A stretch of 64,000 nucleotides of DNA from GCA-2731375 sp964590195 (lineage in GTDB: Bacteria > Pseudomonadota > Alphaproteobacteria > GCA-2731375). Every line of letters starts with the position of its first letter. Positions within the stretch are counted from its first letter, which is position 1. The notes beneath the pieces were generated by a model. That model saw only the letters and a list, made by a program, of their open reading frames with translations. It was not told where the DNA came from and did no database searches. The translations under genes were made by a program, and so were the position numbers. Positions 61,496-64,000 of the stretch are shown in pieces. The stretch lies in contig CAZPWJ010000001.1 of the NCBI GenBank assembly GCA_964590195.1, forward strand, positions 186,001 through 250,000. Reading direction: 5' to 3'.

Positions 61496-62416
61496 ATGTA
61501 TCCCCAACCGACCGTGATCGAGCCAACCGTCTTCGCCCAGGTGCCGGACGAATTGCAACTGCTGGACAAGGACTCCCACATGTCCAGGGACATCTTTCGC
61601 GGCCGGCCTCTAGGCTCGTTTCTGGAAGGGCCGTCGTTCGACCGGGACGGCAATCTGTACGTTGTTGATATCGCCCATGGCCGCGTCTTCAAGATTTCGC
61701 CCAGCGGCGAGTTCGAGGTGGCGGCGGACTATGACGGCAGCCCGAATGGCCTGAAGATTCACAAGGATGGCCGCATTTTCGTGGCCGACCGGCGCAAGGG
61801 TATTGTCGAAATTGATCCGGTGAACGGCAAGGTCTCGGTCTATATCGGGCCGGATCAAATGCCCGGCTACAAGGGGGTCAACGATCTGTTCTTCGCCTCA
61901 AATGGCGATCTGTATTTTACCGATCAGGGCGACACCGGCCTGCATGATCCCACGGGCCGGGTGTTCCGCATGGATACCAACGGCGCCCTGCATTGCCTGA
62001 TCGACAATGTGCCCAGCCCCAATGGCCTGGTGATGGATCCGGACGAAACCCTGCTCTACATCGCCGTGACCCGCGCCAATGCGGTCTGGCGCATGCCGTT
62101 CCGCCAGGACGGCAGCGTCAACCGGGTCGGCCTGTTCGCGCAACTGGTCGGCGGCATGGGCCCGGACGGCATGGCCATGGACGTGGATGGCAATCTATCC
62201 GTCGCCCATGCCGGTTTTGGCGCGGTCTGGCTGTTTTCCGCCCTGGGCCTGCCGATCTATAAGATTCCCGATCCCGACGGCAGCCTGTTGACCACAAACA
62301 TGGCCTATGGCGGCCCGGACAACCGGTCGCTGTTTATTACCTCGTCGTTCAGCGGCAAGATTCTTAGGGCCGAGATGCCAGCCGCCGGCGAGACCATGTA
62401 CGCCCACATGGATTAG
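61496..62416 (+). CDS. SMP-30/gluconolactonase family protein, second tandem copy
   Basis: 306 aa, strongly similar to the gene before it along its whole length (for example FRGRPLGSFLEGPSFD and MPFRQDGSVNRVGLF are identical). The metal-binding Glu, Asn and Asp are kept, so it should also be active. Differences are spread out, with clusters around the residues DTGLHDPTGRVFRM. ATG at 61496 with CCGGAGCCCCAGC upstream. Likely co-transcribed with the first copy and the LLM gene. Confidence 0.92.
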   Translation: MYPQPTVIEPTVFAQVPDELQLLDKDSHMSRDIFRGRPLGSFLEGPSFDRDGNLYVVDIAHGRVFKISPSGEFEVAADYDGSPNGLKIHKDGRIFVADRRKGIVEIDPVNGKVSVYIGPDQMPGYKGVNDLFFASNGDLYFTDQGDTGLHDPTGRVFRMDTNGALHCLIDNVPSPNGLVMDPDETLLYIAVTRANAVWRMPFRQDGSVNRVGLFAQLVGGMGPDGMAMDVDGNLSVAHAGFGAVWLFSALGLPIYKIPDPDGSLLTTNMAYGGPDNRSLFITSSFSGKILRAEMPAAGETMYAHMD

Positions 62417-62469
62417 TTCGATATATTCAACATACCGGCGCGTTAGTTTGCGCCAGACAGGAGAGTACA

Positions 62470-63492
62470 ATGACATTGAAACTGGGATTGATGACCGGCT
62501 ATTGGGGCGCGCAGCCGCCGCAGGATCTGATCGCCGTGGCCAAGCGGGCCGAGGAACTGGGCTATTACGGCTTTTTCACCGCCGAGGCCTATGGCTCCGA
62601 CGCTCTTACGCCTCTGGCCTGGGTTGGCGCGCATACGGAGAAGATCAAGCTGGGCACGGCGATCGTGCAGATTTCCGCCCGCACGCCGACGGCCACGGCC
62701 ATGCATGCCCTGACCCTGGACCACCTTTCCAATGGCCGGTTGATATTGGGCCTCGGCGTCTCCGGCCCGCAGGTGGTTGAGGGTTGGTACGGCCAGCCTT
62801 TCGCCAAGCCCTTGGCGCGTACGCGGGAATATATCGACATTATCCGCCAGGTGCTGGCCCGCGAGAATCCGGTACAGATGGATGGCGCCCATTACACCAT
62901 TCCCTATCCCGAGGACGCGCCGGGCTCCTGGGGCCTGGGCAAGCCGCTGAAACCCATCACCCATCCATTGCGGGCCGATATCCCCATATTCCTGGGCGCC
63001 GAGGGGCCGAAGAACGTCGCCATGGCGGCGGAGATCTGCGACGGCTGGTTCCCGCTGTACTATTCGCCGGAGCGCGAAGAGGTCTATGCCGACGCCATAG
63101 CCGGGCGGGGCGATGATTTCGAGATCATGTACCCCATGCAGATGCACATCACCGACGATCTGGAAGCCGGCCGCCTGGAAGTGAAAAAGAGCCTGGCACT
63201 TTATGTCGGCGGCATGGGCGCCAAGGATAAGAACTTTCACAACGAGTTGGTGGTCCGCCTAGGCTATGGCGAGGCGGCGGGAAAAATTCAGGACCTGTAT
63301 CTGGACGGCAAGAAGGCCGAGGCCGTGGCGGCGGTGCCCGACGAGCTGGTGGATGATATCGCCCTGGTCGGCCCCAAGGACCGCATCAAACAGCGCCTGG
63401 CGGCCTGGGAAGACAGCGCCGTGACCTCGCTGCTGGTCTGGCCCAAAACGGCGGAGGATCTGGAAACCTACGCCGAATTGATTCTGGATTAG
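62470..63492 (+). CDS. LLM-class flavin/F420-dependent oxidoreductase
   Basis: 340-aa TIM-barrel luciferase-like enzyme. Seen: LGLMTGYWGAQPPQDLI, KIKLGTAIVQISARTPTATAM, DHLSNGRLILGLGVSGPQVVE and IPIFLGAEGPKNVAMAAEICDGW. Members use F420 or reduced FMN; the sequence alone does not decide which. ATG at 62470 with AGGAGAGTACA upstream. 53 bp after the second SMP-30 gene and 11 bp before a PPOX-family gene. Confidence 0.9.
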   Translation: MTLKLGLMTGYWGAQPPQDLIAVAKRAEELGYYGFFTAEAYGSDALTPLAWVGAHTEKIKLGTAIVQISARTPTATAMHALTLDHLSNGRLILGLGVSGPQVVEGWYGQPFAKPLARTREYIDIIRQVLARENPVQMDGAHYTIPYPEDAPGSWGLGKPLKPITHPLRADIPIFLGAEGPKNVAMAAEICDGWFPLYYSPEREEVYADAIAGRGDDFEIMYPMQMHITDDLEAGRLEVKKSLALYVGGMGAKDKNFHNELVVRLGYGEAAGKIQDLYLDGKKAEAVAAVPDELVDDIALVGPKDRIKQRLAAWEDSAVTSLLVWPKTAEDLETYAELILD

Positions 63493-63503
63493 GGGGCGCC
63501 GGC

Positions 63504-64000
63504 ATGCCTGTGTTGAGCAAGGAAGAGCGGACGGCCTTCCTGGGCGAACGGCGCGTGGTCATGCGTATTGCCGTCGTTCGCCCCGACGGCAGTCCGCTGG
63601 TCACGCCCCTGTGGTATCTGTACGAGGACGAGGCGATCTATTTTACCCCGCGTGAACGCTCCGAATGGTTCGCGTGCCTGCGCCACGATCCGCGCGCGGC
63701 GCTCTGCATCGACGAACAGCCCTTGCCCTACCGCAAGGTCATGATCGAAGGGGCGGCGGAGCTGTTGTACGATGTGGGCGCCGATGATCAATGGCGTGAT
63801 CTGTACCTGCGCATGGCGAAACAATATGTGCCCAGCGACGATGCCGAGGCCTATCTGCGAAACACCATCAACGAACGCCGCGGCCTGTTCCGGATCAAAC
63901 TGGCGGACGCCAAGGTGCGCAGCTGGCGCCTGCCACTGGCGGACGAGGCAGGCGAGGGCATCTGGCATAAACGCTATTACCAGGACCCGAAGACGGAATT
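63504..64000 (+). CDS. Pyridoxamine 5'-phosphate oxidase-family protein, cut by window end
   Basis: The first 165 residues of a split-barrel flavin or F420-binding protein (VVRPDGSPLVTPLWYLYED, then DPRAALCIDEQPLPYRKVMIEG, written as separate blocks). No stop codon before the window end. It follows the LLM gene by 11 bp, so the pair is probably one operon. Some such proteins use F420 or FMN as cofactor. Confidence 0.85.
   Translation, partial: MPVLSKEERTAFLGERRVVMRIAVVRPDGSPLVTPLWYLYEDEAIYFTPRERSEWFACLRHDPRAALCIDEQPLPYRKVMIEGAAELLYDVGADDQWRDLYLRMAKQYVPSDDAEAYLRNTINERRGLFRIKLADAKVRSWRLPLADEAGEGIWHKRYYQDPKTE

Overview
The window is a stretch of GC-rich chromosome that looks alphaproteobacterial, most like the Rhodospirillales. 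The grounds are gene content and order. There is an aa3 cytochrome oxidase operon of alphaproteobacterial layout (ctaC-ctaD-ctaB-small ORF-ctaG-ctaE-DUF983-SURF1) running into thrC, an M16 peptidase, a GNAT and a DUF167 gene. There are also ftsEX-ydcF-plsC, a CpdR-like receiver next to hpt, a double-length dCTP deaminase, a cobalamin-dependent ribonucleotide reductase, and TAXI-TRAP and family III CoA-transferase genes. No species can be named from this evidence alone. No rRNA, tRNA, CRISPR array, phage or plasmid backbone was found.

Layout. From 1 to about 13.8 kb every gene is on the minus strand: two hotdog thioesterases, a DapA-family aldolase, then dnaN-recF-gyrB-PBP1A, a GMC oxidoreductase, a small zinc-ribbon membrane protein and glyQ-glyS. 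From 13.9 to 24.7 kb the strands alternate among metabolic genes (TAXI binding protein, GST, leucyl aminopeptidase, CoA transferase, ThDP enzyme). A FIST sensor and a GAF-adenylate cyclase follow as a tight pair, with an amidase after them. From 24.7 to 32.2 kb the minus strand carries SDR plus serine hydrolase, nrdJ, and ftsE-ftsX-ydcF-plsC. The zinc-ribbon protein, hpt and the cpdR-like gene are divergent from ftsE. From 34.3 to 41.7 kb come an enolase-superfamily enzyme, dcd, a three-PAS histidine kinase with a divergent receiver, a palindromic mobile-element-like repeat, a dienelactone hydrolase and an SGNH protein. From 41.7 to 56.0 kb come a stand-alone DnaB-type ATPase, tldD and the long cox operon. 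From 56.0 kb to the end come a PAS-GGDEF-EAL protein with a dead GGDEF site, a tungstate-type ABC permease, two PuuE-like deacetylases, two tandem SMP-30 lactonases, an LLM oxidoreductase and a PPOX-family gene cut by the window edge.

Main points for a second look. (1) A 260-bp element at 39476-39735 has perfect 21-bp terminal inverted repeats and is centred exactly on a GAATTC palindrome. Each half folds into its own 20-bp hairpin, and the two halves differ by compensated base changes. (2) A nested palindrome at 36822-36950 has outer arms that contain the stop codons of both convergent genes. (3) An M32 carboxypeptidase gene is interrupted by one in-frame TAA with the rest of the family intact after it. 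(4) The FIST sensor and class III cyclase are a likely co-transcribed signalling pair. (5) The deacetylase/SMP-30/LLM/PPOX cluster is a candidate uncharacterised catabolic locus. (6) An FNR/FixK-type palindrome lies upstream of the cox operon.
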